From Agarophyton chilense (Eukaryota > Rhodophyta > Florideophyceae > Gracilariales > Gracilariaceae): a stretch of 64,000 nucleotides of DNA. The DNA is taken from contig JARGXX010000105.1 in assembly GCA_030374765.1 (NCBI GenBank), forward strand, positions 124,001-188,000. Reading direction: 5' to 3'. Of this stretch, positions 54,861 through 64,000 are shown piece after piece. Under the pieces are notes generated by a model. That model made no database searches. It was given only the letters and a program-made list of their open reading frames with translations, and had not been told where the DNA came from. Made by a program: the position numbers and the translations under genes. The number at the start of each line of letters is the position of its first letter. Position 1 is the first letter of the stretch.

Positions 54861-56936
54861 ATGAAGGCCGTCACTTTCCTCGCCCTCCTTGGTGTGGCTC
54901 TCGCTGCCGCTCCCACACCGTGTCCGAAAGGCTCCACGGCTCCGGAAACCACCGGCACCTATGCTGCCCCGAGCTCCGGTCCCACCCATATGGCGCCGGA
55001 AGGCTCCTACACTGCTCCGGAGGGCGGTGCGGCTCCGATGAAGACTCCGTGCCCGAAGTCCATGCCGGCCGGTGGTGACTACACTGCTCCGACTGGTGGT
55101 GACTACTCCGCTCCGTCCGGGGACTATACTGCTCCGACTGGTGGTGACTACTCCGCTCCGTCTGGTGACTATGCCGCCCCGACCGCCGCCCCGAAGGCTA
55201 CGCCGTCCGGCATGTACACCGCCCCCACCCCCACTCCATCGGGCTACACTGCCCCGACCGGCACTCCGTGCCCGACGAGTAAGGGACACACTGCCCCGTC
55301 CGGCGGAGACTACGCTGCCGCCCCGGCCCACCCGGCTGGTGGTGAGTCTGCTACCTCTCCGGCTATGGCCCCGGCCACTGGTGGTGAGGCTGCTCCGGCT
55401 GCTCCCGCCGCCGAGACTGCCCCTGTTGAGGCCACTATGGCTCCGGAACCGACTCCGATTCCTGGCTCCGCCGCTGTTGCCTCCGACGGCTCTGGTGTGA
55501 TTGCTGATGGGGACAACACTGTGTCTGTTGCCGCTGATTCCGAATCTGGATCCGCCTCCGCCAACGGTGAGGGTGGTGCTATTGCTGCCGCTGCTCCGGG
55601 TGGTGCTCTTGGTCTTGGTACTGCTGGTCGCATGTACGCTGCCCCGACCCCGTGCGCCAAGTCCACCCCGTCCGGTGACTACACTGCTCCGACTGGTGGT
55701 GACTACTCCGCTCCGTCCGGGGACTATACTGCTCCGACTGGTGGTGACTACTCCGCTCCGTCTGGTGACTATGCCGCCCCGACCGCCGCCCCGAAGGCTA
55801 CGCCGTCCGGCATGTACACCGCCCCCACCCCCACTCCATCGGGCTATACTGCCCCCACCCCCACTCCATCGGGCTACACTGCCCCGACCGGCACTCCGTG
55901 CCCGACGAGTAAGGGACACACTGCCCCGTCCGGCGGAGACTACGCTGCCGCCCCGGCCCACCCGGCTGGTGGTGAGTCTGCTACCTCTCCGGCTATGGCC
56001 CCGGCCACTGGTGGTGAGGCTGCTCCGGCTGCCCCCGCCGCCGAGACTGCCCCTGTTGAGGCCACTATGGCTCCGGAACCGACCCCGATTCCGGGCTCCG
56101 CCGCTGTTGCCTCCGACGGCTCTGGTGTGATTGCTGATGGTGACAACACTGTGTCTGTTGCCGCTGATTCCGAATCTGGATCCGCCTCCGCCAACGGTGA
56201 GGGTGGTGCTATTGCTGCCGCTGCTCCGGGTGGTGCTCTTGGTCTTGGTACTGCTGGTCGCATGTACGCTGCCCCGACCCCGTGCGCCAAGTCCGCTCCG
56301 TCCGGTGACTACACTGCTCCGACTGGTGGTGACTACTCCGCTCCGTCCGGGGACTACACTGCTCCGACTGGTGGTGACTACTCCGCTCCGTCTGGTGACT
56401 ATGCCGCCCCGACCGCCGCCCCGAAGGCTACGCCGTCCGGCATGTACACCGCCCCCACCCCCACTCCATCAGGCTATACTGCCCCCACCCCCACTCCATC
56501 GGGCTACACTGCCCCGACCGGCACTCCGTGCCCGACGAGTAAGGGACACACTGCCCCGTCCGGCGGAGACTACGCTGCCGCCCCGGCCCACCCGGCTGGT
56601 GGTGAGTCTGCTACCTCTCCGGCTATGGCCCCGGCCACTGGTGGTGAGGCTGCTCCGGCTGCCCCCGCCGCCGAGACTGCCCCTGTTGAGGCCACTATGG
56701 CTCCGGAACCGACCCCGATTCCGGGCTCCGCCGCTGTTGCCTCCGACGGCTCTGGTGTGATTGCTGATGGTGACAACACTGTGTCTGTTGCCGCTGATTC
56801 CGAATCTGGATCCGCCTCCGCCAACGGTGAGGGTGGTGCTATTGCTGCCGCCGCTCCGGGTGGTGCTCTTGGTCTTGGTACCGCCGGCCGTGTCTTCGTC
56901 GATGCCAACGGCGCGTACTACACCTACCAGGCCTAA
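54861..56936 (+). CDS. Secreted Tyr/Pro/Ala-rich repeat protein, 691 residues
   Basis: MKAVTFLALLGVALAA is a clear signal peptide with cleavage probably after AAA. The mature protein has Cys pairs only in TPCPK / GTPCP / TPCAK motifs. It carries three near-identical blocks of 200-210 residues. Each has a Tyr-rich part (GDYTAPTGGDYSAPSG, MYTAPTPTPSGYTAPT) and a low-complexity Ala/Glu part (VEATMAPEPTPIPGSA), then a Ser/Asp/Gly part (VSVAADSESGSASANGEGG) and GGALGLGTAGR. It ends VFVDANGAYYTYQA. I chose 54861 over an upstream in-frame ATG because of the signal peptide and TATA spacing. I recognise no enzyme domain. Regular tyrosines in a Pro/Gly context suggest an extracellular matrix, wall or adhesive protein that may be cross-linked; this is inference. 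GC-rich codon use suggests high expression. Confidence 0.9.
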   Translation: MKAVTFLALLGVALAAAPTPCPKGSTAPETTGTYAAPSSGPTHMAPEGSYTAPEGGAAPMKTPCPKSMPAGGDYTAPTGGDYSAPSGDYTAPTGGDYSAPSGDYAAPTAAPKATPSGMYTAPTPTPSGYTAPTGTPCPTSKGHTAPSGGDYAAAPAHPAGGESATSPAMAPATGGEAAPAAPAAETAPVEATMAPEPTPIPGSAAVASDGSGVIADGDNTVSVAADSESGSASANGEGGAIAAAAPGGALGLGTAGRMYAAPTPCAKSTPSGDYTAPTGGDYSAPSGDYTAPTGGDYSAPSGDYAAPTAAPKATPSGMYTAPTPTPSGYTAPTPTPSGYTAPTGTPCPTSKGHTAPSGGDYAAAPAHPAGGESATSPAMAPATGGEAAPAAPAAETAPVEATMAPEPTPIPGSAAVASDGSGVIADGDNTVSVAADSESGSASANGEGGAIAAAAPGGALGLGTAGRMYAAPTPCAKSAPSGDYTAPTGGDYSAPSGDYTAPTGGDYSAPSGDYAAPTAAPKATPSGMYTAPTPTPSGYTAPTPTPSGYTAPTGTPCPTSKGHTAPSGGDYAAAPAHPAGGESATSPAMAPATGGEAAPAAPAAETAPVEATMAPEPTPIPGSAAVASDGSGVIADGDNTVSVAADSESGSASANGEGGAIAAAAPGGALGLGTAGRVFVDANGAYYTYQA
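55074..56891 (+). repeat. Three tandem coding repeats of 600 / 630 / about 588 bp
   Basis: Units start at 55074, 55674 and 56304 with GGTGACTACACTGCTCCG. Units 2 and 3 have an extra 30-bp TPTPSGYTAP element that unit 1 lacks, which explains 600 against 630 bp. The last unit ends early at GTAGR before the unique C-terminus. Very few base differences, including silent ones, separate the units, so they are kept alike by recent duplication or gene conversion. Inside each unit shorter GDYxAPxGG repeats occur. Confidence 0.95.
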
Positions 56937-56939
56937 GGT

Positions 56940-58620
56940 GGTGTATAATTGAATAAGGAGATGTTCTATGAGCACTTTCCACTTCTAACTTCCTAAAGGG
57001 GGCTAACATAACAGTGGGCTGTGGATAATGGGTGACTGCTTCTCGCTTTCTTTCGTTGGCCCTGAGTAGCATTAACTTCTGTAACTTTTCTAGCAATTTA
57101 TGGTTGGTTGTTTAGAGAAGGGTATATAGTCAAGGTATTAAAGGGATTTTAACTCTGATCTGTAAAAAGACACTTGCAGACGATTTGAGTGTTTCGAAAG
57201 AAATCGCGCTATATTACTCATATTCTACCGCTGGCGGAGAATTTTTTATACTATTCTGGCTGTGTTGTTGAGCTCGCTATTTTCTCCGATGCATATCTTG
57301 TTGTAAACTCTTCATTCGTTACTTCTGAGAAGGAATTGAGTTCGCTGCGTTGGCCCATTTGTGCACCAGTAGTTTTTTCCCTATCAAATGACCAAAGAAC
57401 TATTGGTAGCATTCCGAAAGGAACAATCTTACAATCGATTTCGATTGGGAGATGTGATAGAAAACCGCGGGCAGGACAGAGACCAATAAATCGAAGTCTA
57501 ACTTTGGTTTCTGTCGGCACAGCCAGCATCATCAGTGGTTCTTGACAAATTCTGATATCTACTGTACCCTTCGTAAATCAATAGCGAAAGTGAGATAGAA
57601 TCATGGGCCTTCACTTTTGGTCTTCACTTTTGGTCCAAAATAAGTTACACAGGACGCAATGCAAAGATTGTTGCTTCCACATGGTAAATCACCATGAGGT
57701 GAAGATCGCATCCAGCAGCACAACAAAAACCTCCTGCGTGTATACTATACAACCAGAAAATCACAAGCTTTGCGCGCAAGTTGGCAATTAACTTGTACAT
57801 AGAACGCCTGCCCGCTACATTGTATGTCGGGGGCGTCGTTGGTAATAGCTATACAACGTGACAAAAACCCATCCCTAAGTTACACCGCAAACAAACAAGA
57901 ACCCTGCGCCTCACAGCACGTGAAAGCTTGACCACGGAAACAACAAGTTTCAAAGGAAACAAATGTGTGTGGGAATACCGCACGAACGAGAAGGCATGCG
58001 ATGCCAAAGACGCCACGAGCAACAGAATAAAGTCGAGATAGTCAGTCTCAGGATCGCGCATTCCAACAGCGCATTTCCAACAAGACGTTGTCGCATCCAC
58101 GTTGTGGTCTGGAAAAGGGCGTGTTTGGCGCGCGTGCCAACTTGCGCGCGAGATTGGACGTCCCTCCGTATATTTGAGAGCGACTTGGTTGTTGAATAAT
58201 GCTTACAGAAGAAAAACTTTAATTATCAACGCTATCGACGAAGTATTAGAGTTGCACACAGGCGGTCGGCGAAATAAGCGAGGTTTAGTAGACGCGAAGG
58301 GTATTTAGCTAGAAACACTGCAATACGTCGAATCGATTACACCCTCTTGTATAACTTGTGCCTGCAAGGGGCAAACCCGTATCGTTTCATAAAAACAATT
58401 TAGATGAAAGAATATTGGTGTGGTAAAGGGGCCAACTGCGATACGTAGCACACCAGATGGAATGGTGGGGAATGGTGGGCAGTACGATTAGTGTGGCGAG
58501 GGCGCAAGTGCACAGGCGCTCTACGAGACGCGTCGTGATCGAAACCGGTGCAGCAAAGGCAGTTTTGCCCAGCATCGCGGTTGTATGGTGCACGCAGACA
58601 GCTCAACCTCCAGGAAGGGT
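56940..58620. other. Gap without a supported gene
   Basis: Holds the 3' untranslated part of the repeat-protein gene. Other open stretches are short and featureless. A small direct repeat CTTCACTTTTGGT occurs twice at about 57609-57634. Confidence 0.5.
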
Positions 58621-58624
58621 GGGT

Positions 58625-59530
58625 CTAATACTTGGGGAAATCACAGTGCTGGTGGGACTTGTTCACAGACAACGGGTGGGACTGCGGACGGGCACCATAG
58701 CGACTGTGGGCAAGGCGGCCGCGCATCATGGCACAGCTGACAGTAGAGTTGAAATTGGAGTGGCCACAATCACAATCATAGCGCAAGCAATGGCAAGCAG
58801 GCGCAGAGCTCATGTGAGGCAACCTTGATACATCGTGAGAAACCGGCAGTGAGAGATGCGAATCCGGAGCATGGGTAGAGAGAGGAACGCGGTCCGTATC
58901 ATCATCGCAATCCAATACAAAGTTGACAACAGATTCGGTGGCGTGATACATGCGCGGTTGGTTGACACCGGCAACCAAATCATGCATGTCGTCTTTTGCC
59001 ACCGCACCTACAGAACAGTCGTCACTGCAGCTAGAAGTTTCAATGCACTCCTTCTCGTCCTTGACACCAACGGGCTGACACTGTGGGCTGGTTTGGCCGC
59101 CTTCCTCGTGCTCCTCGTGCTCCTCGTGCTCCTCGTGCTCATGCTCCTCCTGAGGAGGCTGGGCATGCAAGGCGGCAACGCCGATGGCGGCGGCAGCAGC
59201 GCCATCAAGCACTTGAGTGACAAGCGTGGTAGCGTTTTCGCCCAGCAACATCTGTTGAACTGTAGCAAGATCGGCGAGACGTCTGACAAGCGCGTCAAGT
59301 TTCTCTCGACCAGCTACGGTACGAGCATCTCGTTTGGCCTTTCTAGCATTGAATGGGGCGCTAGCAAGGGCGGCTTTTTGGCGCTTAGCCCGCAAAAGTT
59401 GATCAACCCTGCGTTCGAAGACACGCTCGGCACGCGCGAAGATGGCATCAACAGACACAGCTGAAGCGGCGGGACGCGGCGAGACAGAGGTTTTGGACGA
59501 CTGAGGCGCGGGCGTGGCATCAGCCGACAT
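58625..59530 (-). CDS. Unknown 301-residue protein with basic helix and His-Glu tract
   Basis: I start at ATG 59530 (MSADATPAPQSSK), because the upstream frame is translated from a pyrimidine tract that looks like an untranslated leader. Residues about 35-100 are strongly basic and helical (AIFARAERVFERRVDQLLRA, ARKAKRDARTVAGREKL, then LVRRLADLATVQQML), loosely like a basic coiled-coil DNA-binding segment. The bZIP consensus is not met. A low-complexity EEHEHEEHEEHEEHEEGG tract follows (about 125-142). The C-terminal half has many Cys and His (CIETSSCSDDCS, CHCLRYDCDCGHS) that could bind metal. A regulatory or metal-linked role is only a guess. No intron is apparent. Confidence 0.6.
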   Translation of the reverse strand: MSADATPAPQSSKTSVSPRPAASAVSVDAIFARAERVFERRVDQLLRAKRQKAALASAPFNARKAKRDARTVAGREKLDALVRRLADLATVQQMLLGENATTLVTQVLDGAAAAAIGVAALHAQPPQEEHEHEEHEEHEEHEEGGQTSPQCQPVGVKDEKECIETSSCSDDCSVGAVAKDDMHDLVAGVNQPRMYHATESVVNFVLDCDDDTDRVPLSTHAPDSHLSLPVSHDVSRLPHMSSAPACHCLRYDCDCGHSNFNSTVSCAMMRGRLAHSRYGARPQSHPLSVNKSHQHCDFPKY

Positions 59531-61044
59531 CGCGCAGGGCCGGGGGCGGACTGGGGGGAGTGATGAAATTCGCCGTGGCGGTGAAGTGAAGGGAGCACTG
59601 GCGAGGTTGGTAAAAGAACGAAGGGGCGGGGAGCGGGCGTTGGGATGCGAGAGATGAAAGAAAGGTGGGAAGAGAGAGGAGGGGATTTGGGCACGAGAGA
59701 GAGAGAGAGAGAGAGGGGCAAAAGAGCTCAACGGAGGGGGGGGGAGGGTCAGGTTAGGCAAAGCGTCGATTGACGCGAGAAGTGCCAACGGGGAGCAGGC
59801 GGGTGGGCGGAATATTTGAAGCGCACGTCTGCCGTGCGCACGGGGCACAGCGGCATGCGACACGCCGGGTGGTGGTTTTTAAAGTGATTTGCGTAAAACG
59901 ACGCAACAGCGGCGCGCAGCTGGCGACGCAACGAAGGTAACGCGCGTGAGCAGCGCAGCGCTTCCGCGCTGTCGCGTGCGGCGACGCGTGTCGCACGTTG
60001 GGTGGATACGGCGCAACAGTACATTTGCGCGTTTGAGACGTGGACGCGTGGCGCTCAATGAATGGAGCTGACGAGCGCGCGCATTTGCGCCAGCGACGTT
60101 TGTTGTCGGTGCGTTGCTTGATGTTATGGTGCATGGAGGCCGTAGGGCGCCCCCTGCAAGCGCTGAGGTGTCTGTGCTGCGGCGCTTTCCGGCCGCACCG
60201 CGTGTGTGGCTTTCCAATGCCGGCGACGCTTCTTGTTCGTCACTTTGTCACTCTCGCCCCCAACGCCTGTCGGTCCTTCGTTCTTTCCCGTTCCTTATCT
60301 TCTTCGAGCCCCAATCGCCGTGGCTCCTTCACCCACCCCCCCTCCCCCCCCTCCCCCCCCTTTTCACGCTTCGCTGCATCCCCTCCAGCCCATCGTGCCC
60401 AATCATTGCCAAGTCTGCCATCATCACGCGTGCAACGTAACCGTTCTCACCTCCGTCCAATGCACACTTTGTGTCATACAGCGTGATGCCATCCTACGTC
60501 GCGCCCCACCGCGTCTTGTCACTTTGAACTTGTCAGTCAAGAGTATTCGAGATTTGCCGCCCACGTATTATATTTCCATCATGGTGCCGCGTTTTTATAT
60601 CTCTTCCTAGTTCGAAATACATCGATGCCCCCCGTCTCAAGAGTTCTTTCGGTCCTAGCTACTGTACTTGCTGGGCACCACCACGTTATTTCTCTTCCTC
60701 ATCATTTTTTTTGCGCTGATGCTTAGTATCTTTCACGACTCGCGACAGATGCCACAAGCTCATAACCGCAGCCCGAGGCTCTTGCTACCACTCCGACAAC
60801 AATTCAATATTTCCACAGATACACCGCATGTCTACCCCATTCCAATCACTTCATCTCTTCCAACTTCGAAGCAGTCAGCGTGCAAGGCTTACTGGAGGCA
60901 TGCGAGCGATACCCTTGGTAGATAGAACCAGCGAAGATACTAAGCATCAATCCCCTTTACCGGTTCGAAACATCCTATCATCCAACACCATACATGCACC
61001 GCTCTCCCAAATTGCCCTGTGAACCAATGGGCAGCACATTCCAA
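59531..61044. other. Intergenic region with simple repeats
   Basis: Upstream region of the gene at 58625-59530, then the 3' flank of the WD40-type gene. A GA run (59695-59716; TC on the gene strand) and other purine tracts (59640-59755) probably form the promoter or leader. A C-tract at about 60340-60362 stands out. Open stretches at 60.0-60.6 kb are Pro/Ser-rich by composition only. Confidence 0.5.
59695..59716. repeat. (GA)n tract in a gene leader
   Basis: About ten GA units, 165 bp upstream of ATG 59530; on the gene strand it is a CT tract, as common in eukaryotic promoters and leaders. Confidence 0.85.
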
Positions 61045-64000
61045 TTATGTAACACTCGAAACATCTCCCTTTTTCGCCGCCGCATTTGACACTTCCTTCA
61101 CACCACCCACAACCTCTTTCTCATTGGTGAGAATCTTTGAGGAACTACCTTTCAGTACCCCCTTTTCACTTGTTTTCTTTGACTCACTCAAGTCTGTTCC
61201 ACTCGCCGCAGTTCCAACTTTTACCTTTCCCTCCACTTCGAACAACTCTGTACATTTATCTTCTAGTTTTATAGCCATCCCCCTTCTCTGTAACACATCA
61301 GTTCCATCGCCATTTCCATCTTCACTTCCTCCTGCCGAGTTGGGTGCGTTAACAAACAGTCCCGTAACTCCCGAGGTAACTGGTTGGTCAAAGCACACGT
61401 GCAATCGAGGCAACCCACTGCGTTCTAGTTTCAAATGCAGCCAAGGTTGTAGTTCACCCGGTCGAATTACTGAGTTGGAATCGACAGTCGGTTGTAAAAA
61501 GAAAAACTTCGGATTGTACCATAATTTCTTAGAACCCAGTTGGTGTCTCGAGCCGCTTTGTCCCGAGTTTCCGCCATTTCCAAACTTGCCTCCAAGCTCA
61601 CTCCCGTCTTTGTCGGGCTTCAGAAATTGATACTGATCCATGTCAGCAACGTCTACCGAGTGTGGTTCCATTGGGATGTACGGCTTGTACACTCCTGTCC
61701 GCGTCATGATCTTTCTGCGAAGTTCCTTGTTTCTGGTATCCCATACAACCACATACGGCGACTTCGTCACGTAGGTTGCAATCAGTTTCGTTTTCTTGCC
61801 GCAGCAAATAAATGTAGACGACATATTCGAATCGTCAATACTGTCCTTCTCAATGGTATATCCTTTCCACGTAGCGTCTTCTTCTAGTTCCCACATCCGC
61901 GCCACTCCATCATCCCCACCTGTGAATAAGTTTCCGTCCACTGAACAAAACACTTGCCGTGCTAATTTGCATTGCCACACAGCTGCTCGTTTGCAAGACA
62001 CGAATGCCTGTGAGGAACCGTCAAGGAATTTTTTCGGCGGTAAAAGCCATATACGAATCCATTCTTGTCCACCTGTATGGTTTGATGAGATAGATGCGAG
62101 TCGCAGATCATTTTCCCGTTCGAAAAACGAAATGCTTATTGTTTTAGAGTTGTACTCTCCACCCTGATCCGAATCCTTTTCCTTATTTGCATCACTCAAG
62201 CTAACGCCATTCTGTGCACCTCTTGCCTCTCCTTCGTTTTTAAACGTCAATATTGGTCGATCATCTTTCCAATTCCAAAGATGAATGAACCCGTTATCAT
62301 GACCAGATGCAAAATACTGCCGCTTTGAGTATATATCTATGCAATTGGGCTTGCTTTCCACGGCGTCATATTCCTTTTCCTGCAAACCGGTTTTTGTATT
62401 CCACAACACGATAACTGGCCTGTCCGGTATTTTGTGAGTCGTTAACACGAGCTCTGGGTTTGTAGCTGCCCTGATTGACGACAAACCTCGTACACGCGGA
62501 GAGCTTTTGCGAGCAATACTCACCGTCCAATTCTCCCCTTTCTCAAAATGCCAAAAATAAAGACCCTGAAACGTTTCACCAATGATACAATTGTTGTCTT
62601 TCGTTATCGCCACATGATTAACATGGCCTGGAATGTTCAGAACCTCACCCACCCGCTTCCCGGAAGCAACCTCCCACACTGTTATCGAGGTAGACGGTAG
62701 GGTACCACGCGATGGCGCTGCAGGAGGTTTCTTTCCATTCCCATGGATTCCTTCTGGCGGCGTGGTCGTAGGTTTTGCGTCCATTTCCTTCTGACGTTGT
62801 TCCCTCGTAGATGCATTCGTGGTTACAAGATATTTTCCGTCGTCTGATAAAACAAGTTGGTGTGGTACAAATATTCCCTCGCTAGGGACTGCCAACGCAA
62901 TATCAGTCCGCGGCTGCCGAAAGCACCGAGTGAGAGGCTTCAGCCATGGCTTCGGCACGAACAATTCGATGCTTTGAATCAGACATGCTATTGTTGGGAA
63001 CTTTCGCTTGAGGAAAAGCAATCGTCCAGTTAGTTGAGTTGCCAAATGAGCGTGAAAATCTTGTTCGGAGGGACGAGCTTTTTGTTTGTACAGAACCGGC
63101 AAGATGACCATGATCGCGTTACGGATAAGTCTAAAGCTTTCAACATCTGCCAACGGTAGTTGTGAACTCTGTGACGCAGCATATCTTAATATTACATCAT
63201 AAGCCCGAGCAGGTGCTTGATACATTCCTTGCGAAAAGTTAACGCAGCGAAACATCCTCATCACCCATCGGAAATCAATCAATAAGCTGCGCAACTCGTA
63301 CAAGCTGTGGGCGACGAGTAGCTCAGGAAGAAGTTTTACGTCCTCGTCACATTCAAGTTTCCACCATGCGGTTTGACCCCATTCATCTCTGTGCGGACAT
63401 GATTCACGTAGCTTCTTAAGTTCCGATTCAGAAAGCCTCCCGTCGGGTATTCTGGCTGAAGCCATGTGAAATAACCCGCGAGAGCCGGAAAAGTCTTCAT
63501 ACTCTAAACCGGGTCTGCCAGAGAGATCTAGAGGTCCTAGCGAAGAATGGCGCCCGAGAAAAGTTGTGTGGGATGAGCGTTTCGGATGGGCACCGTCTTC
63601 TAAGGGATTTAGTTTCACGTTTGCTTCGTGACATTTCTCACGGAACAGATCCCGAAAGGTCTTTCCTCTTGTGGAATTGCCAGACTCAGTGGGGCAAATA
63701 AGTTCACGCTTTATCGCATTGTTCATGGCTTGCCGCGTTTGGCTAGTTTGGTTCTCTGAAACAACATGCCCTAAAACAAAACGACAGACGTCATGATCCC
63801 AATGATCACCAAACGTTCTCTGAGGACTTGTGTCTGTTCGCAAAGCTTCCATGAGCTTATCCCATAAAGTGTTACAGGACCGCTTTTCAAGTTCCTGGAT
63901 CCATCCTCGCATGTTGCGGGTTTGCCTCCTGTTGTGATCTGGCTGTATCGGAATGGGCGGAACATCGTTCATAAACGATTTTAATGCTTGCAATGCGTTG
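61045..64000 (-). CDS. STAND/NACHT-type WD40 protein, C-terminal part
   Basis: The frame stays open for more than 980 codons and runs off the right edge without a start, so the N-terminus is missing. The first part (about residues 200-370 of what is visible) has the helical region HSLYELRSLLIDFRWVMRMF and YDVILRYAAS, typical of the segment between a NACHT/NB-ARC ATPase and WD40 repeats in signalling ATPases. Then come at least six WD40-like blades, for example LVLSDDGKYLVTTN, ITVWEVASGKRVGE, VIVLWNTKTGLQEKEYD, FIHLWNWKDDRP, VARMWELEEDATW and VVVWDTRNKELRRKI. The tail (last 200 residues) is unique and ends in Lys/Ser/Glu-rich sequence. The ATPase domain is expected beyond the window. Role inferred: intracellular sensor or scaffold. 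No introns in nearly 3 kb. Confidence 0.82.
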   Translation of the reverse strand, partial: NALQALKSFMNDVPPIPIQPDHNRRQTRNMRGWIQELEKRSCNTLWDKLMEALRTDTSPQRTFGDHWDHDVCRFVLGHVVSENQTSQTRQAMNNAIKRELICPTESGNSTRGKTFRDLFREKCHEANVKLNPLEDGAHPKRSSHTTFLGRHSSLGPLDLSGRPGLEYEDFSGSRGLFHMASARIPDGRLSESELKKLRESCPHRDEWGQTAWWKLECDEDVKLLPELLVAHSLYELRSLLIDFRWVMRMFRCVNFSQGMYQAPARAYDVILRYAASQSSQLPLADVESFRLIRNAIMVILPVLYKQKARPSEQDFHAHLATQLTGRLLFLKRKFPTIACLIQSIELFVPKPWLKPLTRCFRQPRTDIALAVPSEGIFVPHQLVLSDDGKYLVTTNASTREQRQKEMDAKPTTTPPEGIHGNGKKPPAAPSRGTLPSTSITVWEVASGKRVGEVLNIPGHVNHVAITKDNNCIIGETFQGLYFWHFEKGENWTVSIARKSSPRVRGLSSIRAATNPELVLTTHKIPDRPVIVLWNTKTGLQEKEYDAVESKPNCIDIYSKRQYFASGHDNGFIHLWNWKDDRPILTFKNEGEARGAQNGVSLSDANKEKDSDQGGEYNSKTISISFFERENDLRLASISSNHTGGQEWIRIWLLPPKKFLDGSSQAFVSCKRAAVWQCKLARQVFCSVDGNLFTGGDDGVARMWELEEDATWKGYTIEKDSIDDSNMSSTFICCGKKTKLIATYVTKSPYVVVWDTRNKELRRKIMTRTGVYKPYIPMEPHSVDVADMDQYQFLKPDKDGSELGGKFGNGGNSGQSGSRHQLGSKKLWYNPKFFFLQPTVDSNSVIRPGELQPWLHLKLERSGLPRLHVCFDQPVTSGVTGLFVNAPNSAGGSEDGNGDGTDVLQRRGMAIKLEDKCTELFEVEGKVKVGTAASGTDLSESKKTSEKGVLKGSSSKILTNEKEVVGGVKEVSNAAAKKGDVSSVT

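Noticed and set aside
54516-55961. 481-codon open stretch antisense to the repeat-protein gene (Arg/Gly/Ser-rich)
   Set aside because: It is produced by the repeat codons of the sense gene read backwards; sense strand has signal peptide and TATA box.
60040-60610. Overlapping Pro/Ser-rich open stretches
   Set aside because: No start context, motif or consistent frame; explained by pyrimidine-rich DNA.
1-64000. CRISPR arrays, tRNA or rRNA genes, riboswitches
   Set aside because: Read for on both strands; no array of spaced identical repeats, cloverleaf or rRNA core was recognised. A covariance-model search was not possible here.

Overview
The window is nuclear DNA of a eukaryote with a repeat-rich genome and few introns. 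Five transposon superfamilies (LINE, Ty3/gypsy, Ty1/copia, Tc1/mariner and pogo, CACTA-like), plus a further DDE-type family, lie between a few uninterrupted host genes that have TATA boxes and pyrimidine-rich leaders. There is no prokaryotic operon structure, and I saw no rRNA, tRNA or CRISPR. The sequence alone does not fix the lineage. A red alga or an oomycete-like protist fits the transposon families and intronless genes; this is inference.

Layout. 0.4-1.4 kb: eroded LINE endonuclease. 2.0-5.0 kb (minus): copy A of a long transposase family. 6.5-9.5 kb (plus): decayed CACTA/Plavaka-type transposase, followed by a convergent unknown gene (10.2-11.2 kb). 11.2-14.2 kb: a 925-bp near-identical direct repeat carrying a small gene and, on the opposite strand, the C-terminal end of a bacterial IS3-family transposase, plus a third diverged partial copy. 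14.8-15.2 kb: a 140-bp tandem repeat. 15.2-19.6 kb: no gene I can support. 19.66-20.42 kb: broken, internally deleted copy of the V-ATPase a-subunit gene. 20.6-24.3 kb: unknown minus-strand coding remnant and a Tnp2-type CACTA transposase remnant. 25.8-30.1 kb (minus): Ty3/gypsy remnant. 33.3-34.9 kb (minus): pogo-like transposase remnant. 36.6-37.7 kb: Tc1/mariner remnant. 38.5-48.4 kb: a three-level nest, in which copy B of the long transposase family is split by a copia element (40907-47161) flanked by a 5-bp target duplication, and the copia element is itself split by a 1.3-kb Tc1 element (41190-42487).

The right quarter carries host-type or acquired genes. These are a RecB-like PD-(D/E)XK nuclease relative with a premature stop (48.6-49.3 kb), an unknown small protein (49.4-49.9 kb), an apparently intact glycoside hydrolase family 6 cellulase (51.7-52.6 kb), a secreted Tyr/Pro-rich repeat protein with a clear TATA box (54.86-56.94 kb), an unknown protein with a His-Glu tract (58.6-59.5 kb), and the C-terminal 980 residues of a STAND/WD40-type protein running off the right edge (61.0-64.0 kb).

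The most unusual items are the IS3-type transposase end inside a duplicated eukaryotic segment, the copia element with roughly 40-bp terminal repeats and an extra copy of its leader, the reconstructable nesting order, and the two bacterial-looking enzyme genes within 4 kb of each other.
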